This document shows, one piece after another, positions 1 to 6,122 of a DNA stretch of 10,473 nucleotides. The stretch is from an uncultured Gemmatimonadaceae bacterium. Lineage in GTDB: Bacteria; Gemmatimonadota; Gemmatimonadetes; Gemmatimonadales; Gemmatimonadaceae. The notes under the pieces were generated by a model. It saw only the letters and a program-made list of their open reading frames with translations, was not told the DNA's origin and did no database searches. The translations under genes and the position numbers were made by a program. Location of the stretch: assembly GCA_955652635.1 (NCBI GenBank), contig CATPBN010000113.1:1-10473 (forward strand). Direction: 5' to 3'. Numbering within the stretch: the first letter of the stretch is position 1; each line of letters starts with the position of its first letter.

Positions 1-144
1 GTACTGGCCGTGACCGGGATCCCAGCGGATCAACCGCCACGTCCGGAGACGCCGTCCAAGGTCATTCCGATGGAGACGGACGATTACAACCTGTCGGATC
101 CGATTCCGACGCCGCCTGACTCTTTCATAGAAGAGCCGGCGTAA
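1..144 (+). CDS. C-terminal end of an unidentified protein (5' truncated)
   Basis: An open frame runs from the first base of the window to a TAA at 142-144, giving the last 47 residues of a protein whose start lies outside. The visible part is Pro-rich and acidic (PRPETPSK, then MET-DDYN, then PIPTPPDSFIEEPA), with no hydrophobic segment and no recognisable catalytic motif. It looks like a disordered C-terminal tail. A convincing intrinsic terminator follows 21 bases after the stop, which supports this as the real end of a transcription unit. I do not recognise the family and assign no function. Confidence 0.6.
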   Translation, partial: VLAVTGIPADQPPRPETPSKVIPMETDDYNLSDPIPTPPDSFIEEPA

Positions 145-165
145 TCGGCTCGGCTTGAACTGGTG

Positions 166-200
166 AAAGGCCCCCTGCAAACCGAGGGGTCTTTTCTTTT
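166..200 (+). terminator. Rho-independent terminator
   Basis: AAAGGCCCC (166-174) pairs with GGGGTCTTT (186-194), a 9-bp stem with one G-U pair around an 11-nt loop. A T-rich tail, TTTTCTTTT, runs to base 200. It sits just after the stop at 144 and separates that gene from the sensor protein at 324. Confidence 0.8.
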
Positions 201-257
201 CTCTGAGTTAGGAGAGTCACGGACGGGTTTCCAGGAATTCCGATACGCATCGCCTGC

Positions 258-285
258 CGGAATCGTCTACATAGGCACGATTCCG
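258..285. repeat. Perfect 9-bp inverted repeat upstream of the sensor gene
   Basis: CGGAATCGT (258-266) and ACGATTCCG (277-285) are exact reverse complements separated by 10 bases. The repeat lies 38 bases before the start codon at 324. No T-run follows, so it is not an intrinsic terminator. It could be an operator for a dimeric regulator or an mRNA hairpin in the leader. A separate 8-bp palindrome, GGAATTCC, sits at 234-241. I see no convincing -10/-35 pair between 201 and 323. Confidence 0.4.
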
Positions 286-323
286 ACATATTGTGACCTC
301 AGGGTCCTCCTCTCCAGATACTC

Positions 324-1439
324 ATGATCAGTCCCGGCTCTCCGCACGAAGCTCTGGTCGTCCTCGACGCAAAGCTCATTGTACGCGCTGCGAACCAGGC
401 TTTTTACTCGATGTTCAAAGTTGCCCCGGAAGAGTGTGTCGGGCACAAGGTCTACGAGGTCGGCGGCAGAAACTGGGACGAGAAGCTGAGGCCAATGTTG
501 GAATCGGTGCTGCACGGTGCGCCGCAATCCGATCACTTCGAGCTCATACACGACGGAAAACCGGGCGGTCAGGCTGTACACTGGATGAGTGCCCGCCTTG
601 TTCCATCCGCGGATGCTGCCGACGACAAAAATATTCTAGATATCGATGATCTCCGAAACATAAAAAAAAAAAAGGACAACCTGGCCATCCGCACCCTGGA
701 ACTTCGTGATTTTGCGGACCTTGCCGGACGTTCGGCGCACGAGCTGAACAACATGTTGACGGTCATCCGCATGAACGCGGATCTGATCGAGGGGACTCTG
801 AATCAGGCCAAGCTGCCCGCCGGCGAAGCAGCTGATATTCGAAATGCGGCAGACCGCGCTGAAGCGCTGACCAAGAAACTTTTGCTGGCCAGTCGGCGCA
901 CACTTCCGCAGCTCACGGGTCTCGATGGTGGGGCGACCACGGTTCCCCTTCCAGGCTCGCCGCTCAAGGAGTCAAAGGAAGACGTCACCGCGCGTGAGTC
1001 ACGCGAGGCGCAAGCCGGACGAGTCACGGGTCTCAAGCACGGGGCACCAACGGGGAGAGAGACGATCCTTCTGGTCGATGACGAAAAGGCGCTTCGGAAA
1101 CTTGGCAACCGTGTACTGTCGCAAGCCGGTTATCGCGTTCTCGAGGCGTCCGACGGAGCGATGGCGCTCCGAATCGCTGCGGAAGAAGTCGGGGAGATCG
1201 ACCTCGTGCTCACCGACATCGAGATGCCGACCCTCGGCGGACGCGGAATGGTGGACGAGCTGCACGAGATGAGCCCGGACATCAGGGTGCTGCTCATGTC
1301 CGGCTACACCGATAACGAAATTCTCCGGCGCGGAATACGGACATCGGAGACCGACTTCCTGCAAAAGCCCTTTACCGCCGAAAGCTTGTGCGCCGCCGTT
1401 CGCTCCGTATTGGCTAAGCCCGCAACGCCGGCGGCTTAG
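324..1439 (+). CDS. PAS - HisKA-like - receiver protein lacking the kinase ATPase domain
   Basis: This 371-residue signalling protein resembles a hybrid histidine kinase. Residues about 7-112 form a PAS domain (LVVLDAKLIVRAANQAFYSMF) of the type found in CheB/CheR fusions and related kinases. Residues about 120-192 look like a dimerisation/phosphotransfer helix pair, with the H-box at His139 (SAHELNN). Residues 246-363 are a receiver domain with D252/D253, phospho-acceptor D298 (LTDIEMP), S326 and K348 (LQKPF). Between 193 and 245 there is only a polar linker. The N-, G1- and G2-boxes of a HATPase_c domain are absent, so it should not autophosphorylate. There is no transmembrane segment, so it is probably cytoplasmic. 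ATG 324 is the only start after the in-frame TGA at 294-296. No clear Shine-Dalgarno is seen. A run of twelve A's (662-673) lies inside the gene. Its input signal and partner kinase are unknown. Confidence 0.85.
   Translation: MISPGSPHEALVVLDAKLIVRAANQAFYSMFKVAPEECVGHKVYEVGGRNWDEKLRPMLESVLHGAPQSDHFELIHDGKPGGQAVHWMSARLVPSADAADDKNILDIDDLRNIKKKKDNLAIRTLELRDFADLAGRSAHELNNMLTVIRMNADLIEGTLNQAKLPAGEAADIRNAADRAEALTKKLLLASRRTLPQLTGLDGGATTVPLPGSPLKESKEDVTARESREAQAGRVTGLKHGAPTGRETILLVDDEKALRKLGNRVLSQAGYRVLEASDGAMALRIAAEEVGEIDLVLTDIEMPTLGGRGMVDELHEMSPDIRVLLMSGYTDNEILRRGIRTSETDFLQKPFTAESLCAAVRSVLAKPATPAA
662..673 (+). repeat. A12 homopolymer inside the sensor gene
   Basis: Twelve consecutive A's encode part of Ile-Lys-Lys-Lys-Lys at residues 113-117, exactly between the PAS domain and the phosphotransfer helices. 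Gain of one A would stop translation at TGA 707-709 (128 residues). Loss of one A would stop at TGA 745-747 (140 residues). Either event leaves only the PAS domain. Such runs are known substrates for RNA polymerase slippage and for replication slippage. Whether it happens here is not shown by the sequence. Confidence 0.85.
1414..1439. terminator. Possible hairpin between two convergent genes
   Basis: CTAAGCC (1414-1420) and GGCTTAG (1433-1439) form a perfect 7-bp stem with a 12-nt loop. The right arm contains the stop codon of the sensor gene. The DinB-family gene ends 8 bases away on the other strand, so the hairpin could serve both transcripts. Neither side has a T-run, so it is at best a weak or Rho-assisted terminator. 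Confidence 0.25.
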
Positions 1440-1446
1440 GCTTCAG

Positions 1447-1980
1447 CTACAAATAGCGAGCTCGCAATATCTCCCGGTGGTGCAGCTCATGGCCGGCGAT
1501 GATGTAGGCCAACGCTCTCACCGATACCTCTGCACCGTTCGCTGTCCCGCGTCGCATCCACGCGTCCTCCTGAAGATGCTTGAACAGGAAGAGAGTCGAC
1601 TCGCGCACGCTCCCGAGCTCTGATGCAAGCTCGTCGAGGGGATAGCTGTCGAAACTGGAATTGCTGACGTAGTCGTCCTGCTCGAAGCCCGGTAGAGGTG
1701 TGCCATCACTGCGAGCAAAGCGGAGCGCACGTGCAGCGAAGATCCGCTCGCTGTCAATGAGATGCCCGATCACTTCGTTGACGCTCCACTTTCCTGGCGA
1801 GTACCGATAGGTCGCTACCGACGCGGGAAGACTGCGAAGCAGCGCCTGAGTCTCGGCCATTTGTCTGGAGAGCGTAGCGAGAACATCACCGCTTCCCACC
1901 AGCTCGATGTACCTCCCGAAGTAGGGAAGAAACTCGTCTTTCTCCGGCTTCATGGTCGCCGCGGCTGCTACCATTGGCAT
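1447..1980 (-). CDS. DinB family protein
   Basis: This 177-residue protein matches the DinB_2 family: small four-helix-bundle proteins, many binding a divalent metal through three histidines. Some relatives are thiol-dependent transferases or hydrolases, but most have no known substrate. The hallmarks are visible: KWSVNEVIGHLIDSERIFAARAL (quoted in parts: KWSVNEVIGH and LIDSERIF) around His73, and GHELHHREIL near the C-terminus with His164 and His168 as likely further ligands. The length is normal for the family and there is no signal peptide. ATG 1980 is preceded by GGAG five bases upstream, which supports this start over Met10. It ends 7 bases from the convergent sensor gene and is divergent from the MFS exporter. 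The name reflects the family; SOS control is not implied, and no LexA site was recognised in the upstream gap. Confidence 0.88.
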   Translation of the reverse strand: MPMVAAAATMKPEKDEFLPYFGRYIELVGSGDVLATLSRQMAETQALLRSLPASVATYRYSPGKWSVNEVIGHLIDSERIFAARALRFARSDGTPLPGFEQDDYVSNSSFDSYPLDELASELGSVRESTLFLFKHLQEDAWMRRGTANGAEVSVRALAYIIAGHELHHREILRARYL

Positions 1981-1985
1981 TTGAT

Positions 1986-1997
1986 CTCCCCCCCTCC
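1986..1997 (-). promoter_or_regulatory. Ribosome binding site of the DinB-family gene
   Basis: Read on the minus strand, this stretch is GGAGGGGGGGAG, with the last GGAG five bases from ATG 1980. It fixes the start codon. It includes a run of seven G's, which by its position could alter spacing of the upstream GGAGG if its length varied. Confidence 0.6.
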
Positions 1998-2000
1998 GCG

Positions 2001-2028
2001 TTGTCGGGTGTACGGCGACAAATAGAAT
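2001..2028 (+). promoter_or_regulatory. Putative promoter and operator for the MFS gene
   Basis: TTGTCG (2001-2006) and TAGAAT (2023-2028) are separated by 16 bases and resemble a sigma-70 -35/-10 pair pointing at the MFS gene. The same TTGTCG is the left arm of a perfect 6-bp inverted repeat whose right arm is CGACAA (2016-2021), filling the spacer. A dimeric repressor bound there would cover the -35 element. The sequence alone does not identify the regulator, and no regulator gene is adjacent. Confidence 0.4.
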
Positions 2029-2118
2029 GCGATCGGTCGCGCCGCGCCACCCGATGATTGCTCAGGGCGTCGGGGGTTGGTATCATGCGGCTTCCTGGAA
2101 ATCCCGTCCCCCGAGGGA

Positions 2119-3351
2119 ATGGCAGAGCGAAACGACCCGTACGTCTCTCTTCGAAATCCCAATTTTCGCTGGTACGTCGCAAGTCTCGTCGCGGTAACGC
2201 TGGGCACGCAGGTCCAGGCGACAGTCGTTGCGTGGCAGGTGTATGCCCTCACCAAGGACCCGCTTTCTCTGGGAATCGTGGGGCTCGCCGAGGCGCTGCC
2301 GTTCATCGGTGCCGCGCTTTACGCGGGTCACGTTGCGGACCGCCACAACCGAAAAACGCTCTCGCTCCTGGCGATTGGCCTTCAGGTGCTGTGCGGAATT
2401 GCGCTTCTCGTGCTCACCGTACGCTCCCGGTTGTTTCTCGCCGGCAGAGTGTGGCCCATCTATGGTGTCGTCTGCGTGAGCGGGCTGGCGAGAAGCTTCT
2501 TTCAGCCGGCAAGGACGGCGCTGGCGGCGGATATCGTGCCGCGCGAGACGTACGCCAATGCGGTTACCTGGCGCTCTTCGCTCTGGCAGTTCGCCGCGGT
2601 TGTCGGTCCGGCGCTTGGCGGAGTGATCTATGGATTCTCCGGGCCGCGCCTCGCCTACATAGTCGAGTCGCTGCTTTGCGGGATTGCCCTTGGACTATTC
2701 GCGTGTATCGTGTACACGCGGCATCCGGTGGTGACCGATGAGCGCACCATTGGCGACAATCTCACACTTGGGATCCGTTTTCTCCTGACGCAGCCGGAGC
2801 TGCTCGGTGCGCAGCTGCTCGATTTGTTCTCGGTTCTGTTTGGCGGCGCTCCGGCATTACTCCCGATCTTCTCGTCGGAGATTCTTCACGTGGGCCCCCA
2901 GGGCCTCGGGATTCTTCGCGCGGCTCCCGCGGCCGGTGGAGTGCTCATCTCGGTACTGCTCGTGCATCGCCGGCTTAAGAACGCGGGCACCACGCTTTTT
3001 CTTGGCGTCGGCGGATTCGGAGCCTGCTGGATACTCTTCGCGCTGTCGCACTCGTTCTGGCTGTCCCTGGCGCTGCTCCTCATAAGCGGAATGCTCGATA
3101 ACGTCAGCGTTGTGATCAGATCCACTCTACTTACGCTGCGGACTCCGCAGCACATGCTCGGAAGAGTTTCCGCCGTGAATCAGATCTTCATCGGATCCTC
3201 CAACGAGATCGGCTCTTTCGAATCCGGAGTCGCCGCGAAGCTGCTCGGAACGGTTCGGTCGGTCATCTTCGGTGGCATCGTGACGCTCGGCGTTGTCGGC
3301 GTCACCGCCTGGAAGATTCCACCGTTGAGAAAGCTCGATGTGCTGGATTGA
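2119..3351 (+). CDS. MFS transporter, EntS/MFS_3-like exporter
   Basis: From ATG 2119 this is a 410-residue inner-membrane protein with about 10-12 hydrophobic helices, the usual size for the major facilitator superfamily. The loop after helix 2 has the motif-A signature GHVADRHNRK (residues 70-79, with D74 and R75). GPALGG at about 163-168 and the early RNPNFRWY segment are typical of the MFS_3 group, which includes the enterobactin exporter EntS and many proton-driven drug or metabolite exporters. The substrate cannot be read from the sequence. The frame is also open upstream to a TTG at 2077, adding 14 residues. I prefer 2119 because related proteins begin close to the NP-F-R motif, but GAGGGA directly abuts this ATG with no normal spacing. 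It is divergent from the DinB-family gene and convergent with the DUF899 gene. Confidence 0.85.
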   Translation: MAERNDPYVSLRNPNFRWYVASLVAVTLGTQVQATVVAWQVYALTKDPLSLGIVGLAEALPFIGAALYAGHVADRHNRKTLSLLAIGLQVLCGIALLVLTVRSRLFLAGRVWPIYGVVCVSGLARSFFQPARTALAADIVPRETYANAVTWRSSLWQFAAVVGPALGGVIYGFSGPRLAYIVESLLCGIALGLFACIVYTRHPVVTDERTIGDNLTLGIRFLLTQPELLGAQLLDLFSVLFGGAPALLPIFSSEILHVGPQGLGILRAAPAAGGVLISVLLVHRRLKNAGTTLFLGVGGFGACWILFALSHSFWLSLALLLISGMLDNVSVVIRSTLLTLRTPQHMLGRVSAVNQIFIGSSNEIGSFESGVAAKLLGTVRSVIFGGIVTLGVVGVTAWKIPPLRKLDVLD

Positions 3352-3378
3352 CACCAGCGGCGGACACAGCGGCGAGCG

Positions 3379-4077
3379 CTAGTAGGAGAGCTTGGGGCCC
3401 CACTTTTCGCCCCGACCTTCCGGTGTGAAGTCGAAGAGATTCCAGAGGGGCCAGATCATGTCCACGTGTCTGCCATCCTGTCCCGGCTCCGACGGAGCGA
3501 AGAGCAGCTCGGTGGAATACGTGTGGTAGATCTTCTCACCGCGCCGCACGAACACATTCAGCGCGGGCATCTGGTCGCCGGCCGAATTCTCGCCCTGGTA
3601 GTCGCGGTTGTAAGTCGTCCCCGCCGACGATAGCAGCCGCACATTTCGCCACCCACGCTCGGCCGCGAACTCACGAATCCGCTTGATTGGAGACTTCGCG
3701 ACGATTGCCAGGTTTACCCGCTGGACTACGTGAGGCGCTTGGGCATCGAGCCCGTCAATGATGGATGTGCACAAAGGACAAGGGCGCGCCATCTCCGGCC
3801 CGTACATGAAGCTGTAGATGATCAGCGAATTCATCCCTCTCGCGAACAACTCCGAGATTCTGACGGTTCGTAGCTCCTCGCCGTCTTCGACTCCGACAAC
3901 CTCCTGGAAGCTGTAGTTCTCTGGAGTCTCTCCGCCCAGGGGCAGGCTACGTCGTTGCGCCGCGACAGATTCGATCGCTCGTCTCATCTCGATTTCCGCA
4001 TCGAGCAATTTGTTGCGCGCGGCGCGATAGGATGGCGATTCTCCCGGGAATCGCACGTTGTGGTGCGGCGTGCTCAT
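3379..4077 (-). CDS. DUF899 thioredoxin-like protein
   Basis: This 232-residue protein belongs to the DUF899 family, which has a predicted thioredoxin-like fold and no established reaction. The N-terminal 50 residues are charged and helical (RAARNKLLDAEIEMRRA). They are followed by the core: MYGPEMARPCPLCTSIIDGL with a CPLC pair (Cys100, Cys103), then NLAIVAKSPIKRIREFA, the conserved AGTTYNRDY segment, LNVFVRRG, and a C-terminal MIWPLWNLFDFTPEGRG. A redox role through the CxxC is an inference from the fold. There is no signal peptide, so it is probably cytoplasmic. The start is fixed by an AAGGAG sequence six bases before the ATG. It converges on the MFS gene (27 bases between stops) and is divergent from topoisomerase IB. 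Confidence 0.88.
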   Translation of the reverse strand: MSTPHHNVRFPGESPSYRAARNKLLDAEIEMRRAIESVAAQRRSLPLGGETPENYSFQEVVGVEDGEELRTVRISELFARGMNSLIIYSFMYGPEMARPCPLCTSIIDGLDAQAPHVVQRVNLAIVAKSPIKRIREFAAERGWRNVRLLSSAGTTYNRDYQGENSAGDQMPALNVFVRRGEKIYHTYSTELLFAPSEPGQDGRHVDMIWPLWNLFDFTPEGRGEKWGPKLSY

Positions 4078-4385
4078 CGAACGCTCCTTCTTTGACTCAT
4101 GTACGTTAGTTCATAGAGAATACTACGCGCGGACACCGGTCTCGCCACGGGTCTTTCTAAACGGAATTACGGCCGGTGCCAGACCAGGCAAACGCCTGTC
4201 CGGCTGCGTCGGGTGGCCATATCCGAAGCGGACGGTTTTTTCGGGCGCACAACTCGTTGCCGGGACGCCCCTCTAGCGTCCATACACGACGCCCCGCCTC
4301 TAAGGCCCGCGGCCGGAGGCGTGTTCACCAAGCGTGCGCGTTGGAAGGGGGAGGCAAGCTGGGACAATCTATTTCTCACGAGTAT
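4078..4385. other. 308-base divergent gap between the DUF899 and topoisomerase IB genes
   Basis: No independent gene is supported here. The ribosome binding site of the DUF899 gene lies at 4084-4089 (minus strand AAGGAG). On the plus strand TTGACT (4092-4097) is a fair -35 box, but the best -10 match 16 bases later (TAGAGA, 4114-4119) is poor. Two hairpins can form further on: GGACGC/GCGTCC (4263-4268 with 4276-4281) and CGCCTC/GAGGCG (4295-4300 with 4316-4321), the second with an inner GGCC/GGCC pair. The topoisomerase frame is open back to a GTG at 4176, so part of this stretch could be a non-conserved N-terminal extension instead of a leader. Confidence 0.5.
4084..4089 (-). promoter_or_regulatory. 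Ribosome binding site of the DUF899 gene
   Basis: The minus strand reads AAGGAG with six bases before ATG 4077, a near-ideal Shine-Dalgarno that settles the start codon. It is one of only two strong ones in the window. Confidence 0.75.
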
Positions 4386-5564
4386 ATGGAGACCGCGGCC
4401 GCCGCGGGACTTCGATACGTCAATGATGCCATGCCGGGAATTCGCCGGGAGCGCCAGGGCCGCGGGTTCAGGTACATCGACCCCGACGGCCAGATCATTC
4501 GCGCGCCCGAGCAGTTGCAACGATTCCGGTCGCTGGTGATTCCACCCGCGTGGACTGAGGTCTGGATCTGTCCGCACGAAGACGGACACCTGCAGGTCAC
4601 AGCGCGAGACGGCCGAGGGCGCAAGCAGTACCGGTATCATCCCGGTTTTCGCAAGCATCGCGACGGAACCAAGTTCGAGCGCATGTTCGAGCTCAGCGAC
4701 GTGCTGTGGAAGATCCGTGAGCGCGTGGAGAGCGACATCGAGCTGCCCGGATTCACCAGAGAGAAGATCATGGCCACCGTCGTGTGGCTCCTCGAGACGA
4801 CGCTCATTCGCATCGGCTCCGACGAATACGCCAAGGCCAACAAATCGTACGGACTCACGACCTTCCGCCGTCGACATGTCGCCGTCGTAGGATCCGAGAT
4901 GCGCTTCGAGTTTCGCGGCAAGAGCGGAATCCAGCATGGCGTCGCAGTTACCGACAGGAGGATCGCGCGCATCGTGCAACGCTGCCAGGAGCTGCGCGGA
5001 GAGGAGCTCTTCAAGTATCTCGACGACGAAGGGAAGCGACAGACCGTCCAGGCCGAAGACGTCAACGCATACCTGCAGGACATCACCGGGCGCGACATAT
5101 CAGCGAAGGATTTTCGCACCTGGGCGGGAACGATGCTCGCGGCCGAAGCGCTCAGAAAAACGGGGCCTGCCAAGACCAAGCGCGAGGCCGATCGAAACAT
5201 TATCGCGGCCGTGGACCTCACGGCAAAGCGACTGGGGAACACCAGAAGCGTGTGCCGGAAGTACTACATCCACCCCGCGCTGATCGAGGCATACCTCGAG
5301 GGTTCCGTTCTCCCGCCGCTCCCGGAGCGCAGCAAGTGGAGTGCGCGCAAACCGCGAGGCCCGGCATTGCGCCAGCACGAGCTGGATGTGCTGAACTTCC
5401 TGAAAGCGAGGCTCAAGCCGGAGAAGCGCCGGGCGGTCGCGAGTCGCTACCGGAAATCCTCAGTCGAAAGGGCGACCGCCGCGGTCAGCGTCGAGACTGA
5501 GCCGACGCAGGCGACAGTCCCGCCGGCGGCCGACTCGACCGAAACGGACCCGACCGACTCCTAG
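4386..5564 (+). CDS. DNA topoisomerase IB
   Basis: A type IB topoisomerase relaxes supercoils by nicking one strand through a 3'-phosphotyrosyl bond, without ATP. From ATG 4386 the product has 392 residues, slightly longer than usual because of an acidic Thr/Pro-rich tail (about 362-392). The N-terminal DNA-binding lobe includes IPPAWTEVWICP, GRKQYRYH and FERM. The catalytic lobe has R142 (IRIGSDEY), K179 (RGKSG), R244 (KDFRTW), N285 and nucleophile Y294 (YIHP). From memory, the Deinococcus radiodurans enzyme uses R137, K174, R239, N280 and Y289, the same set at a constant offset of five. The active site therefore looks intact, with Asn in place of the poxviral His. The frame is open back to GTG 4176, but conserved sequence begins at AGLRYVNDAMPG, so 4386 is preferred; no good Shine-Dalgarno is seen. 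Its stop overlaps that of the convergent HNH gene. Confidence 0.92.
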   Translation: METAAAAGLRYVNDAMPGIRRERQGRGFRYIDPDGQIIRAPEQLQRFRSLVIPPAWTEVWICPHEDGHLQVTARDGRGRKQYRYHPGFRKHRDGTKFERMFELSDVLWKIRERVESDIELPGFTREKIMATVVWLLETTLIRIGSDEYAKANKSYGLTTFRRRHVAVVGSEMRFEFRGKSGIQHGVAVTDRRIARIVQRCQELRGEELFKYLDDEGKRQTVQAEDVNAYLQDITGRDISAKDFRTWAGTMLAAEALRKTGPAKTKREADRNIIAAVDLTAKRLGNTRSVCRKYYIHPALIEAYLEGSVLPPLPERSKWSARKPRGPALRQHELDVLNFLKARLKPEKRRAVASRYRKSSVERATAAVSVETEPTQATVPPAADSTETDPTDS

Positions 5565-6010
5565 TCGAGATAGGGGTAATCCGGATCCGCGAGTCGGGCC
5601 GCGCGCGCCGCCGCTTCGGGACCCGCAATCTCTCTGGCAAGATCGAGCAGCATTGGACTCAGGTGCCCACCGTAACGAAGAAGGCTGGCAGCGCGAGCCC
5701 TTCGACCCAACAGAAAGGCGAGGAAGGGCTGGTCCGCCTTGAGCGCGTTGCACTCAGGACACGCGAGCACCAGGTTGTCCCGGCGGTCGTAGGCAGTCTT
5801 CCCCTTTCTCGGCGTCACGTGATCCATTGTGATCGCCTTCGTGCTGACTCGCCTCTCGCAATAGGCGCAGACAGGGCCGTGCTGATCGAGCAGCCATTGG
5901 CGCGTATCCATGTACGCGTTACGGCTCGTAGGCAGCGAAGTGTGTTGTTGGGCTGGTCGACGCCCGGCGCGCTTACGCGGCTTGCGTGATCTTTTTCGTG
6001 ACGGCGTCAA
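5561..6010 (-). CDS. HNH endonuclease family protein
   Basis: This 149-residue protein has a zinc-stabilised HNH nuclease fold of the McrA-like CxxC type. CAYC (Cys48, Cys51) and CPEC (Cys84, Cys87) are the zinc ligands. D63-H64 (MDHVTPR) and N79 (RRDNLVLAC) are the catalytic and metal-binding positions, with N88 following the second CxxC pair. The first 30 residues are strongly basic (RKRSRKPRKRAGRR) and may bind DNA. Such stand-alone proteins are common and their physiological target is usually unknown. The start is uncertain: TTG 6010 gives the full form, while ATG 5911 gives 116 residues beginning MDTRQWLLDQHG, and neither has a clear Shine-Dalgarno. There is no methyltransferase partner or phage context to mark it as a restriction or homing enzyme. 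Confidence 0.82.
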   Translation of the reverse strand: MTPSRKRSRKPRKRAGRRPAQQHTSLPTSRNAYMDTRQWLLDQHGPVCAYCERRVSTKAITMDHVTPRKGKTAYDRRDNLVLACPECNALKADQPFLAFLLGRRARAASLLRYGGHLSPMLLDLAREIAGPEAAARAARLADPDYPYLD

Positions 6011-6024
6011 GTTGCCCGGGTGTG

Positions 6025-6055
6025 TTGATGCTGATCATTGTTTCCGAACGATAAT
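6025..6055 (+). promoter_or_regulatory. Putative promoter of the carboxylase operon
   Basis: TTGATG (6025-6030) and GATAAT (6050-6055) resemble -35 and -10 boxes, but the 19-base spacer is longer than the optimum. Transcription would start near 6062, leaving a leader of about 55 bases before the carboxylase beta gene. This is the only gap before that operon, which supports a promoter somewhere in 6011-6118. Confidence 0.35.
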
Positions 6056-6083
6056 AGGTAGCGCGCCGGAGCCACGGCGCTAG

Positions 6084-6122
6084 ATGCTCATTCCGCGGGG
6101 CGTTAGCTTTTCGCTCCTATGA
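6084..6122 (+). CDS. Possible 12-codon leader peptide overlapping the carboxylase start
   Basis: ATG at 6084 opens a 12-codon frame (MLIPRGVSFSLL) whose TGA at 6120-6122 overlaps the ATG of the carboxylase beta gene (6119-6121) as ATGA. GGAG occurs 12 bases upstream of it, too far for a good ribosome site. The beta gene itself has no Shine-Dalgarno close to its start, so ribosomes finishing this peptide could reinitiate there. It contains no run of a single amino acid that would suggest attenuation. A chance occurrence is quite possible. Confidence 0.25.
   Translation: MLIPRGVSFSLL

Noticed and set aside
1988..1994. Seven-G run in the DinB-family leader as a phase-variation switch
   Set aside because: It is short, and GGAG five bases from the start would remain intact if the run changed by one or two bases.
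2058..2741. A 227-codon plus-strand frame overlapping the start of the MFS gene
   Set aside because: Its product is Arg/Gly/Ala-rich and low-complexity, while the overlapping frame gives a clear membrane transporter with motif A.
3342..3358. GCTGG/CCAGC hairpin across the MFS stop as a terminator
   Set aside because: The stem is five base pairs with no T-run on either side, too weak to call.
4222..4241. Terminator-like TCCG-AAG-CGGA followed by six T's
   Set aside because: The stem is only four base pairs, and there is no plus-strand gene upstream for it to terminate.
4167..4979. A 270-codon minus-strand open frame opposite the start of topoisomerase IB
   Set aside because: The plus strand carries an unmistakable topoisomerase with all catalytic residues; the antisense product shows no domain and no ribosome site.
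5561..6010. HNH gene as part of a defence island or mobile element
   Set aside because: There is no methyltransferase partner, recombinase, phage gene or terminal repeat nearby; its neighbours look chromosomal.
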